From CAVSWN01 sp963770995 (GTDB lineage Bacteria > Acidobacteriota > Vicinamibacteria > Vicinamibacterales > CAVVIG01): 64,000 nucleotides of DNA. Below the pieces are notes generated by a model. That model was not told the origin of the DNA, ran no database searches, and saw only the letters and a list, made by a program, of their open reading frames with translations. The stretch lies in contig CAVYRS010000004.1 of NCBI GenBank assembly GCA_963770995.1, positions 496,001-560,000 of the forward strand. The letters are read 5' to 3'. The stretch's first letter is position 1. The number at the start of each line of letters is the position of its first letter. The position numbers and the translations under genes were made by a program. Shown here piece after piece: positions 28,437 through 38,531 of the stretch.

Positions 28437-30220
28437 TCAGCCGCGCCAGGGCGCGACCGTAAACACGCGGTGCTGTTCCCCGAGGTCGCGCGCCGCTGGA
28501 GTGACGATGGCGCGCTCGGAAAGGATCAACTGTCGGCCCGCGCGAATCGCCGCCCTCACGTCCTCCTCGCAGACGAAGTCGAGCGGCGATTTGTCCCCGG
28601 GGTCTGACCCCGAAGACTTTTCTGGCCCGGAGAATTTGCCACGGGGGTCTGACCCCGAGGCCCCGACTGGTGCCGCCTTGGGGTCAGACCCCTTGAAGCC
28701 GCGGGTGCCGAGGAACTCGTCGATCCGCCGGGTCAGGGCGTCCGCACTGATGCCGGTAGGCGCCGGCGGGCGGGCGGGCCCCGACGGTAGAGACACATGG
28801 GATGCGGCGGCCTGCCAGGCGGCACCCGGTCCATCCCACCGGCTGACCACGGGCGCCATCTCGTAGGCCAGCCGCTTGATGTTCAGCAGGTGGCGCGGGG
28901 TGATGTTGTCCGATGTGATGTTCCCGCCATACCCGCCGCAGCCCAGCGTCATCGCCGGATCGAGGCCCGTCGACAGCCCGACGGACCCATGCGTGGTCGG
29001 CGAGTTGACCACGATCCGGAATGCCGGCTTGTGAAGGCCGAACTCGAGGATCACCTGCTCGTTCCGGGAATGGATCGACATCGTGTGACCCATCCCTCCG
29101 TAACGGAGGATCTGCTTGCACCGCTCGCACCCCTCGCGCCAGTCCCTGACAACGTAGTAGGAGAGGATGGGGCACAGCTTCTCGATCGAAAGCGGATAGT
29201 CCCGTCCGACGCCCTCGAGCGGCGCAAGCAACACGCGCGTCTCCGCCGGGACGCTGATACCGCACTTTTCCGCGATGAGGACGGCCGACCGGCCGACCAG
29301 TGCCGGATTGGGCAATCGCTGCGGCGACACGAGTTGGCGCGCCACCGCCTCCATCTCGCCGGCGTTCAGGAAGTGGCCGTGCTGGGCCTGGAACTCGCGC
29401 TTCACGTCCTCGGCAATGGGCTCGTCCACGACCACGGAGTTTTCTGACGAGCAGAGCACACCGTTGTCGAAGGTCTTGCCGGTGATGACGTCGTGCACCG
29501 CTTTCCTGACGTCCGCTGTCCGTTCGATGAACGCAGGCGCGTTCCCAGGCCCCACGCCGTACGCCGGCTTGCCCGCGCTGTACGCCGCGCGGACCAGGCC
29601 CATGCCGCCGGTCGCGAGAATGACCGCGACGTCGCGGTGCTTCATCAGCTCCTGTGTGCCTTCGAGCGTGACCGTGCGTCATCCAGTTGATGGCGCCGGC
29701 CGGCGCCCCGGCGCGCCGGGCCGCCTCTTCCATCACCTCGGCGACGCGCGTGATGCACTTGACGGCGGCGGGATGCGGACTGATCACGATCGCGCATCGC
29801 GCCTTGAGCGAAATCAGAATCTTGTAGATCGCGGTCGACGTCGGGTTCGTGGACGGAACGACCGCCGCGACGACGCCGAACGGCTCCGCGATCTCGACAA
29901 CACGCCGATCCTCGTGGCGCGCGATCACGCCGACGGTCTTCATCGGCTTGATGAAGGCGTGGACCTTCTGCGAGCTGAAGAGGTTCTTCTGGATCTTGTC
30001 TTCGACGACGCCGTAGCCCGTCTCTTCGACGGCCAGCCGGGCGAAGGCCTCGTGCCTGCGGCGTGGCGGCTTCGGCCATCGCGTCGACGATGGCGTCAAT
30101 CTGCGTCTGACTGAATTCGGCGAGCGTCAGCCACGCCTGCTTGGCGCGGCGGGCGAGGGCGCGGGCTTCGGCAATGGAGGCGAGGTCGCGATCGGATTGC
30201 GCTGCAGCCTCGTTCGCCAT
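28437..30220 (-). CDS. Acylating aldehyde dehydrogenase of bacterial-microcompartment type, two frameshifts
   Basis: BMC aldehyde dehydrogenases (EutE/PduP type) turn a toxic aldehyde plus CoA and NAD into acyl-CoA inside the shell. The extent is 593 codons plus two bases. The frame changes near 30056-30066 and 29670-29682, each by one surplus base. The reconstructed protein has EETGYGVVEDKIQKN, GVVAAVVPSTNPTSTAIYK, ISPHPAAVKC, ATGGMGLVRAAYSAGKPAYG and the catalytic Cys in DNGVLCSSENSVVVDEP, as in CoA-acylating family members. After the enzyme domain comes a linker holding three repeat-encoded GSDP motifs and a C-terminal segment DFVCEEDVRAAIRAGRQLIL with IVTPAARDLGEQHRVF. Overall about 90-100 residues longer than plain EutE. 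A BMC-H gene lies 150 bases upstream on the same strand. The frameshifts are probably sequence errors. Confidence 0.85.
28599..28692. repeat. Three GGGGTCTGACCCC palindromes inside the aldehyde dehydrogenase gene
   Basis: GGGGTCTGACCCC lies at 28599-28611 and 28645-28657, and the variant GGGGTCAGACCCC at 28680-28692. All three are in frame and each yields GSDP in the protein. They sit between the end of the enzyme domain and a conserved-looking C-terminal segment. Confidence 0.9.
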
Positions 30221-30370
30221 ATCAGAGCGCTATCCACGGAGGACACTGGCACGAACGGAAGTCACAGGAACTCTTGGTTTTCAGTGTCTTCAGTTGGGTG
30301 TGTTTCGGGTCCGTGACCACCGTGGTGATCCGTTTAGGTGGACGGGGTTTTGGGCAGGATCCGTTCGACT

Positions 30371-30619
30371 TCAGCTGTGCGGGCGCGGAATCACGTGCAC
30401 AGAGATGAGCTCGCCGACGCGCCGCGCGGCGGCGGCGCCCGCATCGGTCGCGGCTTTCACGGCGCCGACGTCGCCGCGCACCATCACGGTGACGTAGCCG
30501 GCGCCGATGTATTCCTTGCCGACGAGCATGACATTCGCGGCCTTGACCATCGCATCGGCGGCTTCGACCGATCCGATGAGGCCGATCGTCTCGACAAGAC
30601 CGAGGGCTTCGAGCGACAT
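30371..30619 (-). CDS. BMC-H hexameric shell protein (EutM/PduA/CcmK type)
   Basis: BMC-H proteins tile the flat facets of bacterial microcompartments; their central pores pass substrates and products. The 82-residue product is a single BMC domain and nearly complete family consensus: LEALGLVETIGLIGSVEAAD, AMVKAANVMLVGKEYIGAGY, VTVMVRGDVGAVKAATDAGA and RVGELISVHVIPRPHS. The pore loop region reads KEYIGAGYV. No pentameric BMC-P (EutN/CcmL) or signature enzyme is in the window, so the shell cannot be completed from this locus alone. The aldehyde dehydrogenase follows 150 bases downstream. That spacer (30221-30370) holds no gene that I can see. Confidence 0.95.
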   Translation of the reverse strand: MSLEALGLVETIGLIGSVEAADAMVKAANVMLVGKEYIGAGYVTVMVRGDVGAVKAATDAGAAAARRVGELISVHVIPRPHS

Positions 30620-30665
30620 CTCTCGGCGCGCACTCTAGCAGATGGCGTGAGATAGCCGCAACTAA

Positions 30666-30673
30666 ACTATAAT
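30666..30673. promoter_or_regulatory. Overlapping divergent -10 elements
   Basis: The sequence ACTATAAT contains TATAAT on the plus strand (30668-30673) and TATAGT on the minus strand (30671-30666). It lies between the divergent BMC-H gene (start 30619) and the lipoprotein gene (start 30728). The matching -35 boxes are weak, so this is only a suggestion. Confidence 0.35.
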
Positions 30674-30727
30674 GCCGCCTCACCGCAGTTTACGCAGTCA
30701 ATAATCATCACGATTCATCAGTCGCCT

Positions 30728-31627
30728 ATGATCTTGCGTCGCGCCGTCACGCCGTATCTGCTCGCCATCGTGCTCTCGCTTCCGCTCGCCGTCGCGTGCG
30801 GAGGCAAGGAGCCGCAGCGCCACCCGTGGCGACGGCTTCGGTGCAGCTCAGTCACCAGAAGGCGCCGCTCGGCAGTCCGCTCGACATCACCTACAAGTTC
30901 GTCGTCGCGAACGACGCGCAGATTCGACCGAAGACTATCGCGTCATGCTCCACGTCGTGGATAGCCGACAACGAGTTGATGTGGACCGACGATCACAACC
31001 CGCCGACGCCGACGTCGCAGTGGAAGCCGGGCCAGACGATTGAGTACACACGGACCGAGTTCATTCCGGTCTATCCGTACGTCGGCGAGGCAACGGTTGA
31101 AGTCGGCCTGTATTCCATCCAGAACCAGCGACGCCAACCGCTGGCGGGCGGCGAGGACGCGGGCCAGCGCGCCTACAAGATGGGCACGCTGCAGCTGCAG
31201 CCGCAAACCGAGAATGTCTACGTCGTGTTCAAGGACGGCTGGCATCCGGCGGAAGTCGCCGAGCACAACGCCGCCGTCGAGTGGCAGTGGACCAAGCGAG
31301 TCGGCGACGCTGGCGTTCAAGAACCCGAAGAAAGACTGCGTCTTCTATCTGGATGTCGACCATCCGGTCGGCGTCTTCACCGAGACCCAGCAGGTGGACG
31401 TCAGCGTCGCCGGCGAGCGCGTCGACCAATTCACGCTCGCGGCAGGGGACCGCACGCTGAAGAAAATCGCGTTGAAGGCGACTCAGATCGGATCCGCCGA
31501 GATGGTCGAAGTGCAGGTCACCGTGGACAAGACCTTCGTGCCCGCGACGCTCAACGTGGCGAACAACAAGGATCCGCGCGAGCTCGGCGTTCGCGTGTTC
31601 CATGCCTTCGTTCAGCCCGCGAGCTAA
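30728..31627 (+). CDS. Hypothetical lipoprotein, several frameshifts
   Basis: The start MILRRAVTPYLLAIVLSLPL then AVACGG is a typical lipoprotein signal. The body must be read in more than one frame: SVQLSHQKAPLGSPLDITYK, then TEDYRVMLHVVDS, then DNELMWTDDHNPPTPTSQWK and YPYVGEATVEVGLYS, and finally ATLAFKNPKKDCVFYLDVDH through to VFHAFVQPAS. Frame changes fall near 30820, 30925, 30964 and 31303. The total length is a multiple of three, which fits their sum. The protein looks like a two-part beta-sandwich exposed in the periplasm. I do not recognise a family. Divergent from the BMC-H gene. Confidence 0.65.
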
Positions 31628-31657
31628 CCTCGGTCGTCACCCTGGGTCGCGCGTCAC

Positions 31658-33266
31658 ATGCCACGGTCGGTTCGACTGACGACCGGGCTGACGCGCTCTT
31701 CTCTCCTCGTCGTCGCCGCGCTGACCGTTACCATCCGGCTCCCGTTCCTCCTTCACGCCGACCGGTTTTTCGACTCGGACGAAGCCGTCGAAGGCCTGAT
31801 GGCGCGTCATGTCCTGCAGGGCGAGCTGCCGGTGTTTCTCTGGGGACAGCGATACAAGGGCGTGCCTGAGGTCTACCTCAACGCCGCAGTGTTTTCAGTG
31901 GCCGGTTCGAGTGTCGTCGCGCTGAAGGCCGTGACGCTCGCCTGTTTTGCGATCGTCGTGTGCCTGCAGTTTCTGCTCGTCGAACGGATGTTCTCGCGCG
32001 CGATCGCCTGGATCGCGACTGCATTCCTGATCGTCGGACCGCCTTCGCTCGTCCTCTGGAGCCTGAGCGCGAACGCGGAGGTCGTGCATCACGTTGCTCG
32101 CGGGCACCGTCATGGGCCTGGGCGATCGACATCTGGCGAGCGATCGGGTTCACGCCTCGCGCTCGGCGTCGCGGCGGGTGCGGTGGGTTTCGGCCTGTGG
32201 GTGCATCAGTACATCCTGTATTACTGGTCGCGCTCGTGGCGTACGCGGTCTGGACCGCCCCTGCCGCGCGAACGCGGTTGCGCGAGCTCGTCGACGGCCG
32301 AGGGTTGCCTCCGTGGTTGCGAATCGCAACCGCAGCGGTCGGCGCGATCGCGGCCGGCTATGTCGCGCTTGGGACTCATGGCGTTCGTGACTAGCGGGTT
32401 CGACGTGACGATCGGCGGACTGTTCGTCGGTCTGAACCACCCGCAGAAGCTCTGGCACATCGCCGCAGCCTTGCTGATTGTGTCCGGGGCGGCGCGATTC
32501 GCGGGTCAACTCGTTCAACCGAATCACCGCGACGAGCGCCCCCTGGCACTGGCCGCGGTGCTCGGCTTTCTCATCGGCTACGCGCCGGTCCTCGCTGCCA
32601 ACCACGGTTCGCTGAGCCTCCCGCTCGCGCGCATGGACGCGAGAGATCTCGTCCACGCAGCCGGGACCATCGCCACCGTCATCGTCCCGATGACGCTCGG
32701 TTTCCGTAGTCCGTCGACCGAATGGCTGCCCGTGTCGCCGTGGTTTGGGTTGATCCTCGCGGCCCTCGTGATGGTGTCCTTCTTCGCGCTGCGGCGGCGC
32801 GCCGTCTCGCCGTTCTTTCACATCCTTCTCGTCGTCGTGCCGATCTGTTCGTTGCAAGCGGGAGCTATCACGACCCGCAGTCGTATCGATACGTGATGCC
32901 GCTCTACGGCGCACTGCCCGTGGTGCTGGCGGTCGGGATCAACCACGTAGGGCAGTGGAGCAAGCCAGCGGCGGCGGCGGTGTTCGGCGCGATCCTCGTG
33001 CTGTTCGCCAGCCAGGAATTGGCCTGGTATCAGCGACTCGCACCCGACACGCGGTCTCCGGCGACGCTCGAGTGCTTCAGCAGGAACGGGGTAAAGGGCG
33101 CGCTGGCCGATTACTGGTTGAGCTACAAACTGACGTTTTTGTCAGGCGAGCAGGTGATCGTCGCACCCACCAACGGCGTCGATCGTTATCCGCCCTACAC
33201 GGCGTTTGTTCGTTCGCTCGAGCTGCCGGCTGGGCACAGCCGTGCCAGCCGCTTCTGTTACAATGA
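31658..33266 (+). CDS. Membrane GT-C fold glycosyltransferase (PMT/ArnT-like), frameshifted
   Basis: The N-terminus has the layout of polyprenyl-phosphate-dependent glycosyltransferases: a first membrane helix (SSLLVVAALTVTIRLPFLL), then a periplasmic loop with the acidic DSDEAVEGLMARHVLQGELP motif, where the Asp/Glu would act on the lipid-linked sugar. Many membrane segments follow (AVTLACFAIVVCLQFLLVE, WIATAFLIVGPPSLVLWSLS, IAAALLIVSGA, LALAAVLGFLIGYAPVLA, FGLILAALVMVSFF, AAAAVFGAILVLFASQELAW). The frame changes repeatedly between about 32080 and 32400 and again near 32850. The exact end is unclear; a TGA at 33264 overlapping the next ATG is one option. Acceptor and donor are unknown. Confidence 0.65.
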
Positions 33267-33925
33267 GGATCCCCCTGTGCAAAGTCACATTTCCGTTCGC
33301 TGTGCGTTGCCGTACTCCTGTCGGCCGCTCCCGCGCGCGCCGAGTTGGCGTATCTTCCATTACCGGCCGCACGCTATCGATCAAGGGACACCAGGTCGAC
33401 GGGCGATTCGCTCGTCCTGACGCTGCGCAGCGGCGGCGAAGTCATCTGCGAGGCGTCCGTGATCGCCCGCTTCGCGCCGGATGAGGTCCCGTATCCGGAG
33501 CCGGAACCGGAGCCTGCTCCGGCACCGGTCGCGACGTCGAAGCGCTGCCAATGGTCCCGTACGGCGAGCTCATCGACAAGATGGCGAGCGCTCAGGGCGT
33601 GCCGACGCAAGCTCGTTCGAGCGGTGATTGAGGTGGAATCGGGCTATCAGCCGCGCGCCCGGTCGCGCAAGGGCGCGATGGGTCTCATGCAGTTGATGCC
33701 CGCGACCGCGCGCCAGTACGCGCGTGACGAATCCCTACGATCCGGCCGCGAACATCGAAGCCGGCATCAAGCACCTCAAGTCGCTGCTGACACGTTTGCC
33801 ACTGGCGCTGGCGCTGGCGGCCTACAACGCCGGCGAGGCGGCGGTCGAGCGGTTCCGCGGCATTCCGCCGTATCGCCGAGACGCGCAACTACGTCGCGCG
33901 CATCCTCAAACTGATCGGCCAGTAA
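33263..33925 (+). CDS. SLT-domain lytic transglycosylase, frameshifted
   Basis: A soluble periplasmic Slt-type transglycosylase of about 220 residues. After a signal region (MRIPLCKVTFPFAVRC then VLLSAAPARA), there is a small N-terminal domain ending in a Pro/Glu linker (PEPEPEPAPAPVAT) and then the SLT domain with catalytic Glu in AVIEVESGYQPRARS, KGAMGLMQLMPATARQY, NPYDPAANIEAGIKHLKSL, LALAAYNAGEAAV and the end NYVARILKLIGQ. Frame changes occur near 33310, 33540, 33605, 33722 and 33876; at 33310 and 33876 a C is doubled at a CG step. The ATG at 33263 is preceded by TTACA. The stop at 33923-33925 fits the family end. Confidence 0.78.
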
Positions 33926-34020
33926 TGAACGATCGGCGCAAGCCGATCCGTCCCAGCCTTTCGCGCCGCGGCACGGTCTAATCCCTTGGGTCGTAACGTC
34001 AAGACCGACCGATAAGTTGG

Positions 34021-34026
34021 TATAAT
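34021..34026 (+). promoter_or_regulatory. Consensus -10 box (TATAAT) upstream of the pilus operon
   Basis: A perfect TATAAT lies eight bases before an ATG at 34035 and 22 bases before the TTG at 34049 that opens the pilC frame. The -35 region is poor. Transcription would start at about 34033, leaving almost no leader, so the operon's first message may be leaderless. Confidence 0.45.
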
Positions 34027-34048
34027 TCGCTACTATGTCGCAGACTCC

Positions 34049-35272
34049 TTGAGCGTGGAATTTCGCTGCCGCCTCGCCTCGCCCAACGGCGAAATCGTCG
34101 AAGGCGTGTACGTCGCCGAGAACGAGGCGAAGCTGCGCCACGAGCTCGAAGAGAAGGGCTTGTACGTCCTCTCGCTGCAGCCGAAGGGCGCCATCGCGGG
34201 CGTCTCGCTCCGCCTGCCGCAGTCGGCGTGGCGTCAACACCCGGGAGTTCCTGATCTTCAACCAGGAGCTGGCGACACTGCTCAAGGCCGGCATGCCGCT
34301 CGTCCAGTCGCTCGACCTGCTGAAGCGCCGGGTCACGTCGCCGGTGTTCCGCGCGGTGCTCGACGACGTGCACGAGAAGGTGCGATCGGGAACGGCGCTG
34401 TCGGACGCCTTCGCGGCGCAGGGCGACCTCTTTCCGCGCGTCTACACCGCCTCGCTGCTGGCCGGCGAGCGCAGCGGCAACCTCGACGCCGTGCTGCGGC
34501 GCTACGTCGAGTACACGAAGATCATCGCGACCTGAAGCGCAAGATCGTGTCGGCGCTGGTCTATCCGGCCATCCTGATCTCGCTGGCGCTCGTGCTCGTC
34601 TCGATCATCGTGCTCAAGGTCGTGCCGGCGTTCGCGGACTTCTACGCCGGCTTCGGCGCCGAGCTGCCGCTCGCCACGCGAGTCATCATGCGGTGTCCGG
34701 CGTTCGTCGCGGACGCAGTTCGCGCTGATCCTGGTCGCTGCTCGGCGGCGCCGTCGTCGCCGGGATCATGCTCTGGCTCCGGCAGCGCGGGACAGCAGGC
34801 GCGCTTCGATCACCTGATCCTCGGCGTGCCGGGCCTCGGCCCGGTCGCGCGGAAGTTCGCGACGTCGCAGATGGCGCGGACGCTGGCCACGCTGCTCGGC
34901 GGCGGGCTTGCCGCTCGTCAACGCGCTCGACATCGCGGCGCGGTCGGTCGGCAATCAGTACATGGCGCGGCAGCTCGACATCGTCGCGGCGCGCGTGCGC
35001 GAGGGCGAGTCGTTCGCCGCGGCGCTCGAGGCGCGCGAGGCGTTTCCCGACGTCGCCGTCAAGATGGCGGAAGTCGGCGAGGCCACCGGCGCGCTCCAGG
35101 ACATGCTGAACACGGTCGCCGACTTCTACGACGAGGAGATCGCGACGTACATGGAGCGGTTCGTCACGCTCGTCGAACCGGTGCTGCTCGTCATCATGGG
35201 CATCGTGATCGCCGGCGCTGCTGCTCGCGCTGTACATGCCGCTGTTCCAGTTGAGCTCGGTGCTCGCAGTAG
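34049..35272 (+). CDS. pilC: Type IV pilus / T2SS inner membrane platform protein, frameshifted
   Basis: PilC/GspF sits in the inner membrane and couples the ATPase to pilin assembly. Segments read in order: VEFRCRLASPNGEIVEGVYV, then REFLIFNQELATLLKAGMPL and VQSLDLLKRRVTSPVFRAVL (first T2SSF domain), LKRKIVSALVYPAILISLAL and VLVSIIVLKVVPAFADFY, then DHLILGVPGLGPVARKFATS, MARTLATLLGGGLPLVNALD and EVGEATGALQDMLNTVADFY (second domain), ending LALYMPLFQLSSV. Frame changes fall near 34235, 34512, 34720, 34910 and 35214. The TTG at 34049 is the in-frame start; the ATG at 34035 would need another indel. The stop is put at TAG 35270, ten bases before pilB. Confidence 0.8.
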
Positions 35273-35281
35273 TCACGGACC

Positions 35282-36948
35282 ATGGCAACGGACCAAGCAC
35301 CAGGATCTCGAACGCCGCCGACCTCGTCGCCGACTCCGCGACCCGGTCCGTCCGAGCGAGGTCGATCGCGCGCGCCGAGATCGAACAGGCGCGCCGGCTC
35401 GCCGAGCGCTACCGGCTCGAGTTCGTGGACATGGACACGTTCCACATCGACCAGGAGCTGTTCCGGTCGATTCCGGCCGACCTGATGCTGCGCTACGGCT
35501 TCGTGCCGCACCGCCGCGTCGGCAAGACGCTCGAGATCGTCGTGTCCGATCCCACCGATCTGCCGATGATCGACGAGCTGGCGGTCCTGCTCTCGACGCC
35601 CATCAAGGTGGCGGTCGGTCCGCGGTCCGCGATCGAGTCGATCCTCAAGAAGAGCGAGAGCTCGCAGCGCGTGCTCGAGGACGCGACCGAGAGCTTCCAG
35701 CTCCAGCTGCTCAAGGAAGACGACACCGGCGACGAGAGCCTGACCGTCGAGCGGCTGACGAGCGACATCAGCCCGGTCATCAGGCTCGTCGACTCGACGA
35801 TCTACACCGCCATCCAGCGGCGCGCGAGCGACATCCACATCGAGACGCAGGACGACGCGGTGCACGTGAAGTACCGGATCGACGGCGTGCTGCAGCCGGC
35901 GATGCGGCCGATCGCCAAGCAGTTCCACAGCTCGATCATCTCGCGCATCAAGGTGATGGCCGAGCTCGACATCGCCGAGAAGCGCGTGCCGCAGGACGGC
36001 CGCTTCAGGCTGCGGATGCCGGGCAAGACGATCGACTTCCGCGTCTCGATCATGCCGAGCGTGCACGGCGAGGACGCGGTCATCCGTATTCTCGACAAGG
36101 AGTCGATCAGCGAGCAGTTCACCGAGCTGCGGCTCGACATCCTCGGCTTCCCGGAAGCGGAGCTGAAGCGGTTCCGCAAGTACATCGCCGAGCCGTACGG
36201 CATGGTGCTCGTCACCGGGCCGACCGGCAGCGGCAAGACGACGACGCTCTACGCGGCGCTGTCGGAGATCAAGTCGATCGAGGACAAGATCATCACCATC
36301 GAGGATCCGGTCGAGTATCAGCTCAAGGGCATCACGCAGATTCCGATCAACGAGAAGAAGGGGCTGACGTTCGCGCGCGGCCTGCGGTCGATTCTGCGCC
36401 ACGACCCGGACAAGATCATGGTCGGCGAGATTCGCGACACCGAGACGGCGCAGATCGCGATCAACTCGGCGCTCACCGGCCACCTGGTGTTCACCACCGT
36501 GCACGCCAACAACGTGCTCGACGTGCTCGGCCGCTTCCTCAACATGGGCGTCGAGGCCTATCAGTTCGTGTCGGCGCTCAACTGCGTGCTGGCGCAGCGG
36601 CTCGTCCGCAACATCTGCCAGCACTGCAAGCGCCCGGCGAAGGTGTCGCGCGCGCTGCTCGAGGAATCGGGCCTCGATCCGGCGCTCGAGCACACGCACA
36701 CCTTCTACGAGGGCATCGGCTGCATCGAGTGCGGCGGCACCGGCTACAAGGGCCGGACGGCCATCTGCGAGCTGCTCGACCTGAGCGATCACATTCGCGA
36801 GATGATTCTCGAGAAGCGGCCGACATCGGAAATCAAGAAGGCGGCGCGCGAGGAAGGGATGCGCTTCCTCCGCGAGTCGGCGGTCGAGCGCGTCATGCTC
36901 GGCATCACCACGCTGCGCGAGATCAACAAGGTGACGTTCGTCGAATGA
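35282..36948 (+). CDS. pilB: Type IV pilus assembly / T2SS ATPase PilB (GspE)
   Basis: PilB powers pilin polymerisation. The frame is open and intact from 35236 to 36948. Domains in order: N1/T2SSE_N-like region (RLAERYRLEFVDMDTFHIDQ, SIPADLMLRYGFVPHRR), then the ATPase core with ASDIHIETQDDAVHVKYRID, Walker A VTGPTGSGKTTTLYAALSE, the Asp box ITIEDPVEYQL, Walker B RSILRHDPDKIMVGEIRDTE, and the His box TGHLVFTTVHANN. A tetracysteine zinc site follows (CQHCKRPA and CIECGGTGYKGR). The ATG at 35282 is placed where PilB should begin but needs a frame change shortly after to join the core. The stop overlaps pilM in an ATGA. Confidence 0.92.
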
Positions 36949-37925
36949 AGCTCTTCTCCTCGCTCCGCGACGGCGCCGGCGCCGACCGCCGCCGTCGAGA
37001 TCGCCGCCACGCGCGTGTCGGGCGCGAGCGCTCGAGTGGCGCGGCGGGCGGCCGGTCGTCGCGGCGCACGCCGTCGAGCCGCTGCCCGAGGGCGCGCTCG
37101 TGCCGTCGCTGACCGCCGCCAACATCGTCGACCGCGGCGGCCGTGACCGGCGCCCTCAACCGCGTGCTGGAGCGCCTCGGCCGGCCGCGGCGCATCGCCC
37201 TCGTCGTGCCGGATCCGGTGGCGAAGGTGTCGTTCGTCAAGTTCGAGCGGTGCCGGCGCGCGCGCAGGATCTCGACGAGCTCGTGCGCTGGCAGGTCCGC
37301 AAGACCGCGCCGTTCCCGATCGACGAGGCGCAGGTCAGCTACGTCGCCGGGCAGCGTGCGCCCGACGGCCAGGAGTTCATCGTCTCGCTGGCGCGCCGCG
37401 AGCGTGATCGAGGAGTACGAGCAGCTGTGCGCCGACGGCGGGCGCCCACGCCGGCATCGTCGATCTCGCGACGTTCAACGTGATCAACGCGGTGCTCGCC
37501 GGCGGTCGCGGAGCGGCCGGCAGGAGGACTGGCTGCTGGTCAACGTCGCGCCGGACTACGGCGTCGCTCGCGATCTCTGCGCGGACCGCACCTGATCTTC
37601 TTCCGCAACCGCGCGGCCGACACCGACGGCACGCTGGCCGATCTCGTCCATCAGACCGCGATGTACTACGAGGATCGGCTGAGCGGCGGCGGCTTCGCGC
37701 GCGTGCTGCTGGCCGGCGGCGCGGGCGTCCGCGACGCCGCCGACGTCGATCAGGTGCGGCGCAGTCTCGAGGAGCGGCTCACCACGCCCGTCGACACCGT
37801 CGATCCGCGCGCGGCTGCGACGCTGACCGATCGCATCTCGCCGGCGCCGGCGCTTCTGGACACGCTCACGCCGCTCGTCGGGCTCCTGCTGCGCGAGCCG
37901 AAGACCCGAGGCGGTGCCCGCGTGA
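36945..37925 (+). CDS. pilM: Pilus assembly protein PilM, frameshifted
   Basis: PilM is an actin-like cytoplasmic protein that binds the tail of PilN. Reconstructed segments: MKLFSSLRDGAGA, AVEIAATRVSG, PVVAAHAVEPLPEGALVPSL, GALNRVLERLGRPRRIALVV, PDPVAKVSFVKFE, DLDELVRWQVRKTAPFPIDE, GQEFIVSLARR, DWLLVNVAPDY, DLVHQTAMYYEDRLSGGGFA, RVLLAGGAGVRDAADVDQVR and LTPLVGLLLREPK. The order and motifs fit the PilM/GspL actin fold. Frame changes are frequent (about one per 100-150 bases). Start ATG overlaps the pilB stop (ATGA) and the stop TGA at 37923 overlaps the pilN GTG (GTGA). Confidence 0.78.
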
Positions 37926-38531
37926 TCCGCACCAACCTCTCGACGCGGCCGTTCTACAACGAACGCGCGGTGCAGCTCTGGCTGCTCATCGCCGCCCTGC
38001 TCGTGCTCGCTCGCAACGATGTTCAACGTGACGACGGGTCTTCGCTATCCGCGGAGCGACACGCGAACTGGCGCCCCAGGCCGACGCGCGACGAGGCGCG
38101 CGCGCGCGAACTGCGGCCGCAGGCGACGAGGCTGCGCGGCAGCGTCGACCTGCGGCAGATCGACGCCGCGTCGATCGCAGGCGCGCCAGGCCAACGAGCT
38201 GATCGACCGCCGCACGTTCTCGTGGACCGAGCTGTTCAATCAGTTCGAAACGACGTTTCCCGCCGAGGCACACATCATGGCGGTGCGGCCGAAAGTCGAC
38301 CGCGCCAACGGCATCGTGCTCACGCTCAACATCGTCGCGCGCGACGTCGACGACGTGAACGAGTTCATGGAGAACCTCGAGGAAACCGGGGCCTTCAGGA
38401 ACCTGCTGTCCGACAAGGAGCGCTTCAACGAGGAAGGGCTGCTCGAGTCGATCCTCGAAACGAACTACATGCCCGCGAGCGCCAAGCCGGAGCCGGAAGC
38501 GCCGGCCCGAGGGGCCCGGCCGCGACCATGA
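37922..38531 (+). CDS. pilN: Pilus assembly protein PilN, frameshifted
   Basis: PilN is a bitopic inner membrane protein whose short cytoplasmic tail binds PilM. The start VIRTNLSTRPFYNERAVQLW is exactly that type of tail (conserved INLxxxPF-like), followed by a membrane helix LLIAALLVLA. The periplasmic part contains ANELIDRRTFSWTELFNQFE, TTFPAEAHIMAVRPKVDRAN, GIVLTLNIVARDVDDVNEFM and GLLESILETNYMP. Frame changes fall near 38010, 38075 and 38175. GTG start overlaps the pilM stop; the TGA overlaps the pilO ATG. Confidence 0.82.
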
